Assembly: GCF_004353525.1 (NCBI RefSeq) | Contig: NZ_CP085524.1 | Coordinates: 692,001-756,000, forward strand | DNA: 64,000 nt | Direction of reading: 5' to 3' | DNA from: Zhaonella formicivorans | GTDB taxonomy: Bacteria; Bacillota; DUOV01; Zhaonellaceae | Part shown: in pieces, positions 51,653-60,258 of the stretch | Numbering within the stretch: position 1 is the first letter of the stretch | How the letters are laid out: every line of letters begins with the position of its first letter | Program-made: the position numbers and the translations under genes | Notes under the pieces: model-generated | What the model was told of the DNA's origin: nothing | Databases searched by the model: none | The model's input: only the letters and a program-made list of their open reading frames with translations

Positions 51653-52270
51653 CTGTTTGTTGAACTATTTTCGGGTGGTGCAGTATTCTAGTCAGAACGA
51701 CCAATTTTGAAGGCGGGCCTAAAAATCCGTCAAGGGCACAGCGATGAAGTTCCTGGTAGTGGCTTTCGACGCCCAGTCGGGGGTTGCTGCTGGGAGTTAA
51801 GAAGGATGGGGCGATCTACAATGGCATGTAGGCGTTGACCCCGCCTTCGTGGAGACCCAAGTGTGTGGTTAGTCTGTCCTAGACAACAGCTACGGCTTGG
51901 GGTAGAAACCTGCATGTTGGTACTAGGCGTGCTGGCTGCAGTGTAGCCTGCCTTGAGTGGTGTTGGTGGATCTAAGGGCTTTCTTACCCGGAAGTTTAAG
52001 GCCTTAAACTTCCGGGTAAGCTATGTGAAACCAGTACTGCAAAAGAGGCTAGAAATCGGTTCGTTCTGTCGGGGAAAACTCCTAGACTGTTTACACCGTA
52101 AGGCCTATACGGGATTAAAGTGTGTGCTAAGTGGTAATCTAGCCCTGATGCCGGTGACGGTTCAGAGCAGTTTTTGAAGGGAAACCGCTGATCCGGTGAC
52201 GGTCAGTAAACTGTTGGGAAATCCTACTAGACCTAAGCCACAAAGTTTACCGTATAGGCTGCCACCCGTC
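51653..52270 (+). ncRNA. ole: OLE RNA (ornate large extremophilic RNA)
   Basis: About 600 bases without a credible protein gene between ispA and oapA/dxs, the defining location of OLE RNA. The 5' part (GGGTGGTGCAGTATTCTAG..., GGCGGGCCTAAAAATCC) and the 3' part match the conserved OLE ends as I know them. A closing helix is visible: CGGGTGG..GCAG (51672-51683) with CTGC.CACCCG (52259-52268). OLE forms a membrane-bound ribonucleoprotein with OapA and, in Bacillus halodurans, OapB and OapC, linked to cold, alcohol and Mg/Mn homeostasis. A 38-base perfect palindrome (51983-52020) fills one internal stem. The 5' end is inferred from the promoter. Confidence 0.95.
51983..52020 (+). repeat. 38-nt perfect palindromic hairpin within OLE RNA
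   Basis: CTTACCCGGAAGTTTAAGG is followed at once by its exact reverse complement CCTTAAACTTCCGGGTAAG. It would form an uninterrupted stem of about 17 pairs with a minimal loop and probably extends a peripheral helix of the RNA. Confidence 0.9.
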
Positions 52271-52304
52271 TATACACATAATGTGGTTCCCTGGAGGAAT
52301 AGCA

Positions 52305-52901
52305 ATGGTTAAAACCGGAAACAATAGCTTTGCGGTATACAAGCATGCACTTTTTGTTGGATTAGGCGCTTTTTTTTTAGCAATCGGCATTGGCTTGGGA
52401 TCGCAGGGGCTATTAAAAAGCATTTCCTCTTTGGCGATAGCATTTGCGTTACTCATGCTTATTATTCTTATTGGCATAATTTTTGATATAATTGGCACAG
52501 CGGCTGCTGCGGCAACGGAAGTGCCATTCCATGCTAAAGCAGCCCGTAAAGTTAAGGGCGCTAAACAAGCTATAGCCTTAGTTAAAAATGCCGACAAAGT
52601 AGCAAATTTCTGTAACGATGTGGTAGGTGACGTCAGTGCTTCACTTAGTGGAGCAATTGGAGCAACTATTGTAAGCACTTTGTTGACAGGAAATCTGGAA
52701 AACAAACTTGTCATCGCCGGTACTGTAATGACCGGCTTTATAGCCGGGACTACCGTAGGTGGGAAAGCCCTGGGAAAGCATTTTGCCCTGGCGGAAGCTA
52801 ATGAAATCATTTTTCAAGTTGGCAGAATTTTAGCCTGGCTGGAAACAACCATAGGTTTGAAATTTTTCAGTGCCACCCCGAAGAAAGGTAGAAAGTCATG
52901 A
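52305..52901 (+). CDS. oapA: OLE-associated protein OapA
   Basis: A 198-residue membrane protein that binds OLE RNA and anchors it to the membrane as a dimer. Helices at about 14-34 ([19 protein letters not shown]) and 42-64 ([23 protein letters not shown]) are followed by a basic conserved stretch ([32 protein letters not shown]) and two further hydrophobic segments. ATG 52305 follows TGGAGGAATA; the upstream in-frame ATG 52281 lacks an RBS. It starts about 35 bases after the RNA's last helix and overlaps dxs by four bases. Confidence 0.93.
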   Translation: MVKTGNNSFAVYKHALFVGLGAFFLAIGIGLGSQGLLKSISSLAIAFALLMLIILIGIIFDIIGTAAAAATEVPFHAKAARKVKGAKQAIALVKNADKVANFCNDVVGDVSASLSGAIGATIVSTLLTGNLENKLVIAGTVMTGFIAGTTVGGKALGKHFALAEANEIIFQVGRILAWLETTIGLKFFSATPKKGRKS

Positions 52902-54790
52902 TTGCTTTGGAAAATATTTCAGGGCCGGAAGTTTTACATAACTGTTCAATTAAGGATTTGGAACACCTTGCCTGTCAGCTTAGAACCAAGATTATTAATA
53001 CTGTTTCCGAGACCGGTGGACACTTGGCGCCAAGTTTGGGTGTGGTTGAATTAACCCTGGCATTGCATAGCACTTTTCATTCACCCCGGGACAAGATTAT
53101 CTGGGACGTAGGGCATCAGAGTTACGCCCACAAGCTGATAACAGGCCGCAGGGAAAATTTCCAATATTTGCGCCAGTACGGAGGTTTAAGCGGTTTTCCC
53201 AAAAGGCAGGAAAGCCCCCATGATGTTTTTGATACCGGCCATAGCAGTACCTCTATTTCTGCTGCATTGGGCATGGCCCTGGCCAGGGATTTGAGCAAGG
53301 AGCAATACGAAGTAATAGCAGTGATTGGCGATGGGGCTTTAACCGGGGGAATGGCTTTTGAAGCTTTAAATCATGCCGGTCATCTTGGAACCCACTTGCT
53401 GGTTATTTTAAATGATAATGAGATGTCTATTGCTTCCAATGTGGGTGCTTTGTCTGCTTATCTTAGCAGGATCCGGACAGAACCTGTTTACTCAAAAGGT
53501 AAAGAAGAACTAGAAAGCATCTTGAGGAAATTGCCTTCCATTGGAGATAAAGTATTCAGGGTAGCTGACAGAGTGAAAGACAGCTTAAAATACTTGGTGG
53601 TTCCCGGGATGTTGTTCGAAGAACTGGGTTTTACCTACTTAGGACCAATAGACGGTCATAATATAGCCATAATGAAAAAGGTTCTGGAAAGAGCCAAAAG
53701 AACAAAAGGTCCAGTATTAATTCATGTAGTGACTAAAAAGGGCAAAGGATATAAACCTGCAGAATTAAACCCCAATTTATTTCACGGAGTGGGTCCTTTT
53801 GACATTACTACGGGTGATGTTCTGAAAAAACCCTCAAGTCCCAGTTATACCGAAGTTTTTGGTCGAAAAATGGTTGAGCTTGGTCAGAGGTGGGACAAGT
53901 TGGTAGCCATCACTGCTGCTATGCCCAACGGCACGGGCTTAAATTACTTTGCAGAAAAATTTCCGGATCGTTTCTTTGACGTAGGCATTGCAGAACAACA
54001 TGCTGTTACCTTGGGCGCAGGTCTGGCAGTTTCCGGTTTTAAACCTGTTGTGGCAATTTACTCCACCTTCTTACAGAGGGCTTTTGACCAGGTGCTGCAT
54101 GATGTTTGTATGCAAAACCTGCCGGTCCTCTTTGCTGTGGACAGGGCAGGCTTGGTTGGGGAAGATGGTGAGACCCATCAGGGAATTTTTGACTTGTCTT
54201 TTTTAAGACCTATACCTAACCTGAAGATCATGGCGCCAAAAGATGAGCATGAGTTAGATAAGATGCTGGAATATGGTTTGACTTTAAATAGTCCGGTGGT
54301 TATACGTTACCCGCGGGGAACGGGGCTTGGTGCCCTCAAGCTGCAGAACTGGCAGGAGCTGGAAGAGGGAAAGTCAGAAATTATAAGAGAAGGCAAAGAT
54401 ATTGTCATTTTTGCAGTAGGTCCTGTTGTTTACGACTGTCTTCAAGCTGCAGAACTATTGGCGCAAAAGAAGATCCAGGCTACAGTGGTCAATGTCCGCT
54501 TTGTGAAGCCTTTAGATGAAGAAACTATCATTTCTTTGGCGGGCAGGGCGGGGGCTGTTGTTACTGTTGAAGAACACGTTATGGCTGGCGGCTTCGGCAG
54601 CGCCGTGCAGGAGATATTAGGGCGGGCTGGTTTAACTGTAAAGCTAATGCAGATAGGATTACCCGATGAATTTATTACTCAGGGTGATGTCAGCTTGCTA
54701 CGAAAAAAATATGGGCTGGATGCTGAAGGAATATACGCTAAAATAATGAAATATTGGCAGGAAGTTAAGAAAGTGAAAGCGGCGCTTTAA
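52898..54790 (+). CDS. dxs: 1-deoxy-D-xylulose-5-phosphate synthase
   Basis: Thiamine-diphosphate enzyme making DXP from pyruvate and glyceraldehyde 3-phosphate, first step of the MEP pathway. It has [21 protein letters not shown] with [12 protein letters not shown] (ThDP/Mg site), [15 protein letters not shown] (catalytic Glu) and a transketolase C-terminal domain. 630 residues. Its ATG overlaps the oapA stop. Confidence 0.96.
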   Translation: MIALENISGPEVLHNCSIKDLEHLACQLRTKIINTVSETGGHLAPSLGVVELTLALHSTFHSPRDKIIWDVGHQSYAHKLITGRRENFQYLRQYGGLSGFPKRQESPHDVFDTGHSSTSISAALGMALARDLSKEQYEVIAVIGDGALTGGMAFEALNHAGHLGTHLLVILNDNEMSIASNVGALSAYLSRIRTEPVYSKGKEELESILRKLPSIGDKVFRVADRVKDSLKYLVVPGMLFEELGFTYLGPIDGHNIAIMKKVLERAKRTKGPVLIHVVTKKGKGYKPAELNPNLFHGVGPFDITTGDVLKKPSSPSYTEVFGRKMVELGQRWDKLVAITAAMPNGTGLNYFAEKFPDRFFDVGIAEQHAVTLGAGLAVSGFKPVVAIYSTFLQRAFDQVLHDVCMQNLPVLFAVDRAGLVGEDGETHQGIFDLSFLRPIPNLKIMAPKDEHELDKMLEYGLTLNSPVVIRYPRGTGLGALKLQNWQELEEGKSEIIREGKDIVIFAVGPVVYDCLQAAELLAQKKIQATVVNVRFVKPLDEETIISLAGRAGAVVTVEEHVMAGGFGSAVQEILGRAGLTVKLMQIGLPDEFITQGDVSLLRKKYGLDAEGIYAKIMKYWQEVKKVKAAL

Positions 54791-54810
54791 GCACACCGCT
54801 TTTCTTTATT
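54776..54810 (+). terminator. Terminator of dxs
   Basis: AAAGCGG (54776-54782) pairs with CCGCTTT (54796-54802) around the dxs stop codon, followed by TCTTTATT. Confidence 0.8.
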
Positions 54811-54930
54811 ACGAGTAGGAAAGTATATTTTTCCTTAATTTATTACTTACCGCAACGAGTAACAAAAAAGCTTCCTTAGCCAGCATTGTTTAATGCTTTT
54901 TTATATTATGTATTGCAACGAGGTACTACG

Positions 54931-55737
54931 ATGGATAAGGAACGGCTGGATATACTTTTAGTCAAAAAGGGACTTTTTGCTAGCAGGGAAAAAGCCAAAG
55001 CTGCTATTATGGCCGGTATTATTAGGGTTAACGGTCAAAAAGTAGATAAGGCCGGAACGTTGGTTGATGTTGATGCAGCTTTGAGCAAAACAGGGGAGGA
55101 AATGCCTTACGTCAGCCGAGGCGGCTTGAAATTGGAAAAAGCGTTAAAAACCTTTTCAATTAACCTTAACGGGAAAGTTATACTTGATGTGGGGGCTTCT
55201 ACCGGTGGATTCACCCACTGCGCTTTGCTTAACGGGGCGCGAAAAGTTTTTGCTGTAGATGTGGGTTATGGGCAGCTGGCCTGGCAATTGCGTCAGGATG
55301 AGAGGGTAGTACTGCTTGAGCGGGTGAATGTAAGATATTTAAAACCGGAGCAATTGGCTGAAAAAGCAGACGTGGCAACAATTGATGTCTCTTTTATTTC
55401 TGTGGCTAAAGTGTTGCCTGCCGTACTGGCTTGTTTAAAATCCGACGGGGAAATAGTTGCCTTAATAAAGCCTCAGTTTGAAGCGGGTAAGGAGAAAGTA
55501 GGGAAAAAAGGAGTGGTGAAAGACCCTGCTGTGCACCGCGAAGTAATTGCCACAGTAGTGAGTCAGGCCGAGAAGCTGGAATTATATATGTCTGGTTTAA
55601 CTTATTCGCCAATTACTGGGCCTGAGGGCAATATTGAATATTTACTTTGGTTAACCTGTAAGCACAATGTTCAACTAAGCCCGGAAACTTTGATTCGAGC
55701 AGTAGTGGCGGAAGCCCACCAACAGTTAAAGGCTTAA
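54931..55737 (+). CDS. tlyA: TlyA family rRNA 2'-O-methyltransferase / hemolysin-like
   Basis: A 268-residue protein with an N-terminal S4 RNA-binding domain (RLDILLVKKGLFASREKAKAAIMAGIIRVNG) and a FtsJ-like methyltransferase domain (LDVGASTGGFTHCALLNGA; IDVSFISVAKVLPA; LIKPQFEAG). It probably methylates rRNA. ATG 54931 after ACGAGGT; a longer upstream frame is unsupported. Confidence 0.92.
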   Translation: MDKERLDILLVKKGLFASREKAKAAIMAGIIRVNGQKVDKAGTLVDVDAALSKTGEEMPYVSRGGLKLEKALKTFSINLNGKVILDVGASTGGFTHCALLNGARKVFAVDVGYGQLAWQLRQDERVVLLERVNVRYLKPEQLAEKADVATIDVSFISVAKVLPAVLACLKSDGEIVALIKPQFEAGKEKVGKKGVVKDPAVHREVIATVVSQAEKLELYMSGLTYSPITGPEGNIEYLLWLTCKHNVQLSPETLIRAVVAEAHQQLKA

Positions 55738-55796
55738 AAGTATTGGGAGGATTTACTCAAAATCTGTAGAATAAAAACGAGAAGGGAGGCATTGTA

Positions 55797-56315
55797 ATGC
55801 AATCCTTGGACTTTTTTATTCTGGGTGCAGTTTTGGGGTTGTTTGTTTTTTATAAAATATCCCAATACTATAAAAGCAAAAAACAGCAAATTAAAATTAC
55901 TTTAGCCAAAAGGGCGGAAAGCGCTGCCGGACGGTTATTGCAGAAAACCGGGTACAGAATAATTGATACCCAAAAAAGAGTGCAGGTCAAGACAAAAATA
56001 GATGGTGAATTATTTCGCAACACTATAATTGCCGATTTTTTGGTGAAAAAAAACGGGAAAACTTTTTTGGTGGAGGTCAAAACTGGTAAACAGACTGAAA
56101 AATTAACCTCACCGTCAATCAGAAGGCAGCTCTTGGAATATTTTCTCGTTTTCAGGCCGGATGGGTTAATTTTGCTGGACATGACCGAAAAGAAATTGCA
56201 CCAGGTGGAATTTGAACTGGAAAACAGATTTGGCCCGCCCTGGGCTTTATTTTTACGTTATACCATATTCTTTTTGCTGGGAGTACTAACTACATGGGCT
56301 TATGTCTACTTTTAA
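55797..56315 (+). CDS. Membrane-anchored PD-(D/E)XK nuclease-like protein
   Basis: A 172-residue protein with one membrane helix at each end (about 5-21 and 150-170) and between them a restriction-endonuclease-like core: AAGRLLQKTGYRII, then D80 in IADFLVKKNGK, and E93-V-K95 in LVEVKTG, the D-(E/D)xK catalytic set. The first helix would leave the core on the cytoplasmic side if both termini cross as a pair. I know no characterised homologue. ATG 55797 follows GAAGGGAGG. It lies between tlyA and nadK. Confidence 0.75.
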   Translation: MQSLDFFILGAVLGLFVFYKISQYYKSKKQQIKITLAKRAESAAGRLLQKTGYRIIDTQKRVQVKTKIDGELFRNTIIADFLVKKNGKTFLVEVKTGKQTEKLTSPSIRRQLLEYFLVFRPDGLILLDMTEKKLHQVEFELENRFGPPWALFLRYTIFFLLGVLTTWAYVYF

Positions 56316-56344
56316 CAGGCAGCTCATAAGGAGAGTTAGATAAG

Positions 56345-57199
56345 TTGCAAAAAATAGGATTAGTAGCAAATGTACAGAAAGAACACGCAGTAAAAGTAGC
56401 CCAAGAATTAATAACTTGGTTTGATAAAAAGGGAGTTGAAGTTTTCGTTCCTGCAAACAGTAGCAAATATGACTGGGAAAAGGCTCAGATTTTATCTGAC
56501 GAAACGGCATCTTCTTTAGGCTGCATTTTGGTTTTAGGCGGAGACGGAACTCTATTGAGTGCTGCCAGGAATTATGCCAGCACCGGCATACCTATTCTGG
56601 GTATCAACCTAGGACAGCTGGGTTTTTTAACTTCCTTGGAAGTGCCGGACTTGTATCACGGCCTGGAATTATTGCTTGCCGGAAAATATACGGTTGAAGA
56701 ACGGATGATGCTGGAGGCAACCGTAATCCGCGCTGGACAGGTAGTAGATTGTTTCTATGCTTTAAACGATGTAGTTGTTACCAAAGGGGCTTTTTCAAGA
56801 ATGATTCGGCTTCAAGTTCATATTTCCGGGCGGTATATAGACATGTACCCTGCTGACGGTTTGATAATTTCCTCGCCGACCGGCTCTACAGCCTATTCAC
56901 TCTCAGCAGGGGGGCCTATTGTAGCTCCTGATCTGGAAGCTATGATCTTGACCCCTATTTGCCCCCATACCCTCTATTCCCGACCGGTAGTAGTTTCTCC
57001 CTACCAGGAGGTAACAGTAACTCTCTGTACCTCCCAGGCGGAAGTAATGCTGACTGTAGACGGGCAGCATGGTTTTCGCTTGCAAAAGCAGGATCAAATA
57101 AAGGTGAAAAAAGCCGAAATCGCAACCCATTTAATTCGTTTTCCTGGACGCAGTTTTTTTGATGTGCTGAGGGAAAAATTACGTGAAGGTGGACGATAA
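56345..57199 (+). CDS. nadK: NAD kinase
   Basis: Phosphorylates NAD to NADP. Signature LVLGGDGTLLSAARNYA (GGDG) and SSPTGSTAYSLSAGGP are intact; 284 residues. The start is TTG 56345 after GGAGAG. It overlaps the next gene by 17 bases. Confidence 0.95.
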   Translation: MQKIGLVANVQKEHAVKVAQELITWFDKKGVEVFVPANSSKYDWEKAQILSDETASSLGCILVLGGDGTLLSAARNYASTGIPILGINLGQLGFLTSLEVPDLYHGLELLLAGKYTVEERMMLEATVIRAGQVVDCFYALNDVVVTKGAFSRMIRLQVHISGRYIDMYPADGLIISSPTGSTAYSLSAGGPIVAPDLEAMILTPICPHTLYSRPVVVSPYQEVTVTLCTSQAEVMLTVDGQHGFRLQKQDQIKVKKAEIATHLIRFPGRSFFDVLREKLREGGR

Positions 57200-57803
57200 A
57201 TTGTTCCGGTTATTTAGAAATGCCGTTGAACTAGCCCATCAAATTATTGGTAATATATTAGTCCCGGGAGATAGAGCAGTGGATGCCACTGCGGGAAACG
57301 GAAAAGATACTCTTTTTTTGGCAGAATTGGTTGGTGAAAAAGGAAAAGTTTTTGCCTTTGATATTCAGGAGGAGGCTTTGCTCAGGACCAAAGCAAAACT
57401 GGAAGAAGCAAATTTGCTTTCCAGGGTAGAGTTAATTCAAAGTGGACATGAAACCATTAAGAATTTTGTTCCCTTACCGGTAAAAGCAGTTATGTTCAAC
57501 CTTGGTTACTTGCCGGGTGGCAATAAAGCGATCATTACGAAACCGGAAACTACTATAGCCGCGTTACAACAATCTTTGACGCTGCTTTTGCCTTTAGGAA
57601 TTATTTCCCTGACGGTGTATACCGGACACCCTGGAGGCAATGAGGAATGGCATAGTATTAGAGATTTTTTACAGGCTTTGCCTCAAGATAAGTACGACGT
57701 GGTTATCCATTATTTTCTAAACAGAAAAGAAACTTATCCTTTTACGGTGACAATACAGAGTTTACTAACTTCAGATACCATGAGGAAGGGGTCCAGCTTA
57801 TGA
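57183..57803 (+). CDS. mnmM: MnmM/YtqB tRNA wobble-uridine methyltransferase
   Basis: A 206-residue class I SAM methyltransferase: motif I DATAGNGKDTLFLAELVG, acidic loop FAFDIQEEAL and MFNLGYLPGGN. This is the YtqB family, shown in Bacillus to methylate nm5s2U to mnm5s2U at tRNA position 34. The start is GTG 57183. Four-base overlap with argR. Confidence 0.85.
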   Translation: MKVDDKLFRLFRNAVELAHQIIGNILVPGDRAVDATAGNGKDTLFLAELVGEKGKVFAFDIQEEALLRTKAKLEEANLLSRVELIQSGHETIKNFVPLPVKAVMFNLGYLPGGNKAIITKPETTIAALQQSLTLLLPLGIISLTVYTGHPGGNEEWHSIRDFLQALPQDKYDVVIHYFLNRKETYPFTVTIQSLLTSDTMRKGSSL

Positions 57804-58252
57804 AGGCAGGACGTCAAAGAAAAATTTTAGAAATAATTTCCCAGCAGGCAATAGAAACACAAGAGGAATTGGCTAACGCGCTCAGAGCAAAGGGTTACGA
57901 TGTAACGCAGGCTACGGTTTCCAGGGATATTAAAGAGATGGGGCTGGTTAAAATTCCAACTGGCGAAAACACTTACCGGTATGCATTGCCCCAGGAAAAT
58001 AAACTGGGTAATATTTATAGCCGGCTGGAAAGAATGTTTCGCGATGCGGTAACTTCCATTGATTACAGCGAAAACCTCATACTAATCAGGACACTACCGG
58101 GAACTGCTCACGCTGTTGCGTCTTGTATCGATCATATCGAATGGAAAGAAATAATCGGCACCGTAGCAGGCGATGATACGATTTTGGTAATCGTAAAGCC
58201 CAAAAAAGCAGTGGCCAATGTCTTGCAGGAATTTAACAAATTGCTTGAGTAG
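57800..58252 (+). CDS. argR: Arginine repressor
   Basis: A 150-residue ArgR/AhrC: N-terminal winged helix (ILEIISQQAIETQEELANALRAKGYDVTQATVSRDIKEMGL) and C-terminal arginine-binding hexamerisation domain (GTVAGDDTILVIVKP). Its usual neighbour recN follows. It ends in TAG. Confidence 0.95.
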   Translation: MKAGRQRKILEIISQQAIETQEELANALRAKGYDVTQATVSRDIKEMGLVKIPTGENTYRYALPQENKLGNIYSRLERMFRDAVTSIDYSENLILIRTLPGTAHAVASCIDHIEWKEIIGTVAGDDTILVIVKPKKAVANVLQEFNKLLE

Positions 58253-58273
58253 CTGATGCCGGGGGGCAAAGTG

Positions 58274-59965
58274 ATGTTGAGACAATTAAACATTACAAAT
58301 TTTGCTTTAATTGATGCCTTATCTGTCGATTTAACGCCGGGTTTTAACGTATTAACCGGTGAAACAGGGGCAGGTAAATCGATAATTGTTGATGCCATTG
58401 GAATTTTAATTGGCGGCAGAGCTTCCGGTGATTTTATCAGGGAGGGTCAGGATAAAGCGGTTATAGAAGGGTTTTTTGAAATAAATGATGACGAGCTTGC
58501 CGCAAGACTTGCTGACTTAGGCTTTACCTGCGAAGATGAGTCATTGATGCTAACCAGGGAGATCGTCAAATCGGGGAAAAATATTTGCCGGATTAACGGT
58601 CGCATGGTGCCATTAAGCCTTTATCAGGAGGTTGGCAAGGAATTAATCGATATTCATGGGCAAAACCAGGAACAATCATTGCTATCCCCAGCCAGGCAGT
58701 TGAAATTGCTGGATTCTTTCGGAGGTCAACAACTGCTGACTCAAAAAAACATTGTAGCAGAAAAATATGGTATTATTCAGGAGAAGAAAAAGAAATTAGC
58801 TGAGCTGCGCGGCGGCACTGAAGATAAAGAAACGCGACTGGAAATTTTGCGTTACCAAATTGAAGAAATTAGTAAAGCAGACCTTAAACCCGGCGAGGAA
58901 GAGGAATTGGCCCAAGAAAAAAAAATACTCGCTAACGCTGAGAAGCTAGCAGCCGGTGCTAACAAAATTTACAGCGTAATATTCGGAGGAGAAAGGGAGT
59001 ACCGTCCCGTTTATGATTTGCTGGGTTTGGTCCTAAGTGAGCTGGAGTCACTTGCTGATTTGGATCCGGCGCTCGGCGAAATTAAAAGTGGTATTGAAAG
59101 TATCACTTATCAGCTGGAGGAATATGCCCGAGAAATCAGAAAATACGGTGATAAAATAGAATATGACCCAGGCCGTCTTGAACAAATTGAACAGCGAATA
59201 GATGAAATTAAAAGGATCAAAAGAAAGTATGGCAACAGCGTAGAAGCTGTTCTCCAGCAACTTGAACAAAATAAAGCACAGCTGGCGAAATTGGAGCAAA
59301 GCACCGAACTGATTGCAGAGCTGGAGGCGGAGCTGGCGGAACAGGAAAGAAGCTTACTGGAAGAATGCATGGTACTAAGCAACTTGCGCTTAGCCACAGC
59401 CAGATTATTGGAGGAGGCTATCGGCAAGGCCCTACGGGAGTTGGAACTGCAAAACAGCATATTTACTATAGAACTGTCAGCCATTGACAAACCTTTGGCC
59501 AGTGGAACCGATTATGTGGAATTTCTGTTTAGTCCCAACCCCGGCGAAGGTTTAAAACCGCTGGCTAAAATTGCTTCCGGCGGCGAAATATCGAGGGTGA
59601 TGCTGGCGTTTAAAAGCGTGCTGGCCGAAGTCGATGCTTTGCCAACAATGATTTTTGATGAAATAGACACTGGGGTGGGAGGCAAGGCAATTTTGTCCTT
59701 GGGTCTTAAACTCGCAAGACTAGCCGAGCATCATCAGGTGTTATGTGTGACTCATTCGCCACAAGTTGCCAGCTTTGCTGATACTCATTTTTACATTTAT
59801 AAAGAAATCGTTAAAAATCGAACGAAAACCAGGATTCAAAAGTTAAATTATGAGGAGCGTGTGCTTGAACTGGGGCGGATGCTGGGTGGTGCTGACAGAC
59901 TGGAAAGCGCCCTGGAACATGCAAAAGAAATGCTTAATTTTGCTCTCAAAGAAAAATGCGTTTAA
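58274..59965 (+). CDS. recN: DNA repair protein RecN
   Basis: SMC-like ATPase acting early at double-strand breaks. Walker A GETGAGKSIIVDAIG near the N-terminus, long coiled coils (about 150-380), ABC signature IASGGEISRVMLA and Walker B MIFDEIDTGVGGKA. ATG 58274 (MLRQLNITNFALID) is the conserved start. 563 residues. Confidence 0.95.
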   Translation: MLRQLNITNFALIDALSVDLTPGFNVLTGETGAGKSIIVDAIGILIGGRASGDFIREGQDKAVIEGFFEINDDELAARLADLGFTCEDESLMLTREIVKSGKNICRINGRMVPLSLYQEVGKELIDIHGQNQEQSLLSPARQLKLLDSFGGQQLLTQKNIVAEKYGIIQEKKKKLAELRGGTEDKETRLEILRYQIEEISKADLKPGEEEELAQEKKILANAEKLAAGANKIYSVIFGGEREYRPVYDLLGLVLSELESLADLDPALGEIKSGIESITYQLEEYAREIRKYGDKIEYDPGRLEQIEQRIDEIKRIKRKYGNSVEAVLQQLEQNKAQLAKLEQSTELIAELEAELAEQERSLLEECMVLSNLRLATARLLEEAIGKALRELELQNSIFTIELSAIDKPLASGTDYVEFLFSPNPGEGLKPLAKIASGGEISRVMLAFKSVLAEVDALPTMIFDEIDTGVGGKAILSLGLKLARLAEHHQVLCVTHSPQVASFADTHFYIYKEIVKNRTKTRIQKLNYEERVLELGRMLGGADRLESALEHAKEMLNFALKEKCV

Positions 59966-59990
59966 AAGCGCATTTTTTTGTTTTTTGCGC
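59952..59990 (+). terminator. Terminator of recN
   Basis: AAAATGCG-TTTAAAAG-CGCATTTT followed by a long T-rich run; the stem overlaps the recN stop codon. Confidence 0.9.
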
Positions 59991-60138
59991 AATAATTACA
60001 AAAATCTGCGCAACCCGCTGTTCTAACTGCTGCGGTATTTGCCAAACAAAACCTTGTTGCTCCCTCTTTTTCTCCGGCATAAAAAAACTTTAGCGGGACA
60101 TTTTAAAACTAGACTCGAGTTGAAAACACGAACCCTTT

Positions 60139-60194
60139 CCCCAGCTTTAGCAGGAAATGTAAGTCAACTGGAAAAAAGTTGGGGATTTTTTTTC
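60139..60194 (+). terminator. Terminator-like hairpin upstream of spoIVB
   Basis: CCCCAGCTTT (60139-60148) pairs with AAAGTTGGGG (60175-60184), ten pairs with one G-U, and is followed by ATTTTTTTT. It lies 65 bases before the spoIVB start and could be an attenuator or a terminator of readthrough. The rest of the recN-spoIVB gap shows nothing clear. Confidence 0.55.
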
Positions 60195-60258
60195 CAAGCG
60201 TGCCGGCTACAAAAAGGAGAAACCACAAAATGGGGGAGGCAAGGGAGAGTGTCTGTAA

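Noticed and set aside
51730-52177. ORFs of 61 and 74 codons within the ispA-oapA gap
   Set aside because: The region is OLE RNA; neither ORF has an RBS or protein-like composition.
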